Shown here: positions 11,635 through 12,327 of the stretch, in pieces
Layout: each line of letters starts with the position of its first letter
Numbering within the stretch: the stretch's first letter is position 1
From: Nitrospinota bacterium
GTDB taxonomy: Bacteria; Nitrospinota; Nitrospinia; UBA9942
Direction of reading: 5' to 3'
DNA: 12,327 nucleotides
Assembly: GCA_016200365.1 (NCBI GenBank)
Contig: JACQEW010000041.1
Location: 1 to 12,327, forward strand
The notes under the pieces: model-generated
Databases searched by the model: none
The model's input: only the letters and a program-made list of their open reading frames with translations
What the model was told of the DNA's origin: nothing
Translations under genes and position numbers: made by a program

Positions 11635-12327
11635 ATGAAAATTATCTTTCTTGAGCCGCCTCCGCTGGGAGAAAAGACACCTGAGAGATTTGCGGGGTGC
11701 AGTTTTGAGTTATATCACTTCCCTGATTTGGCGAATCTCTACCCCTTCACCTGTCTTTATGAGGAGGGGTTTGATGTAAATTATATAGACGCATCACTTG
11801 AAAGGCTTGATGAGAATATTTTTTTGAACAGGATTAAAACAGAATCTGCTGATTATTATGTAATCCATTCCGTAATCCTTTCAAAAAAAACAGATTTATA
11901 TTATTTGAAAAAGATACAGGAAATCAAGCCTGATTCAAGGGTAATCTTTCATGGACCAGAGCCTACAAGGGTGCCGGAGGAATATCTTACCCCCCCTCTC
12001 CCCCCTTTAGAAAAGGGGGGCAGGGGGGTTAATGTCCTTGTATTCAGAGGGGAGATAGAGAAAAATCTTATAACCTTTTTGAAAAGCGAGGCTAAAGCCT
12101 CGCACTACGGGCTTTCTTATCTCAAAGATGGAAAGGTCGTCCACGAACCACCCTCTAAAGAGGCAGTTAATTTAGACGAGCTGCCATTCCCCTTCCGCAA
12201 TCACAAGGTTCTCCAGCCGTATATAAAGAATTATTTTAATCCGAAATTCAGAAAGAGACCTCATACGATAATGATGACATCGAGGGGATGCGCCTTCAAA
12301 TGTCATTTCTGTGTGCCTAATTCCATA
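11635..12327 (+). CDS. B12-binding-type radical SAM protein, 3' end cut by the window
   Basis: The frame from ATG 11635 runs open for 231 codons to the window edge. It starts MKIIFLEPPPLGEKTPERF, typical of B12-binding-domain radical SAM proteins, with an apparently atypical Rossmann-like domain (about 1-145) in which I see no DxHxxG motif. It reaches the radical SAM motif SRGCAFKCHFC with C219, C223 and C226. The usual linker motif LDELPFPFRNHK is at 180-191. A G/C-run palindrome is read in frame as PPLPPLEKGGRG (120-131), and a second hairpin gives SEAKASHYG (151-159). There is no clear ribosome binding site. Substrate unknown; the neighbourhood suggests it works with the two radical SAM proteins upstream. 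Confidence 0.85.
   Translation, partial: MKIIFLEPPPLGEKTPERFAGCSFELYHFPDLANLYPFTCLYEEGFDVNYIDASLERLDENIFLNRIKTESADYYVIHSVILSKKTDLYYLKKIQEIKPDSRVIFHGPEPTRVPEEYLTPPLPPLEKGGRGVNVLVFRGEIEKNLITFLKSEAKASHYGLSYLKDGKVVHEPPSKEAVNLDELPFPFRNHKVLQPYIKNYFNPKFRKRPHTIMMTSRGCAFKCHFCVPNSI
11990..12029. repeat. G/C-run palindrome, in frame
   Basis: ACCCCCCCTCTCCCCCC and GGGGGGCAGGGGGGTT flank TTTAGAAAA. It is read as TPPLPPLEKGGRGV within the B12-type domain of the partial radical SAM gene, between PEEYL and NVLVFRGE. Confidence 0.75.
12086..12103. repeat. Perfect short hairpin, in frame
   Basis: GCGAGGCT-AA-AGCCTCGC is a perfect 8-bp inverted repeat followed by ACTACGGG. It is translated as SEAKASHYG in the partial radical SAM gene, between the Rossmann-type domain and the linker. 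Confidence 0.6.

Overview
The window looks like a piece of the chromosome of an uncultured, anaerobic, diderm bacterium. Evidence is the moderately AT-rich DNA, the type II secretion/type IV pilus-class genes, the exported protein and the three radical SAM enzymes. The density and style of short dispersed palindromes resemble Nitrospirota or Desulfobacterota genomes, but the sequence alone does not fix the phylum. No rRNA, tRNA, CRISPR array or transposase gene is visible.

Minus-strand block (about 1-4540). Reading from 4536 leftward: a GspC-like inner-membrane protein with a 16-proline tract and a C-terminal 24-residue repeat; an exported DUF4384 protein; a GspE/PilB-type secretion ATPase that appears to lack about 17 residues after its cysteine motif; an MNT-type nucleotidyltransferase (MntA-like) without a visible HepT partner; and the remains of a very small gene split by a REP-like hairpin. 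The first three probably form one secretion operon.

Divergent region and giant NHL gene (4537-7971). The 111 bp between the divergent genes hold candidate promoters for both directions. The rightward promoter has a palindrome in its spacer and would place the transcript start on the ATG itself. The gene encodes 1107 residues with no signal peptide: an N-terminal six-repeat NHL propeller, about 480 residues of mostly helical sequence, and a second six-repeat NHL propeller.

Plus-strand radical SAM block (8027-12327). A B12-binding-domain radical SAM protein, a radical SAM/SPASM protein and a second B12-type radical SAM protein (cut by the window edge) lie in one direction. Between the first two sit small toxin-antitoxin-type genes: a DUF4258-DUF2283 pair, and a broken PIN-domain toxin followed by a small intact antitoxin-like gene. 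The product of the radical SAM enzymes cannot be told from this window.

The most unusual signal cuts across genes. Many short repeats lie inside coding sequences and are read through in frame: six tandem arrays of 7-bp units (one with 13 units), at least four G/C-run palindromes translated as PPxPPxxKGGxxG-like peptides, other small hairpins, and a pair of 22-bp direct repeats. They sit mostly in loops or linkers, and related palindromes also occur between genes. This genome appears to tolerate, or use, repeat insertion as a source of protein sequence.
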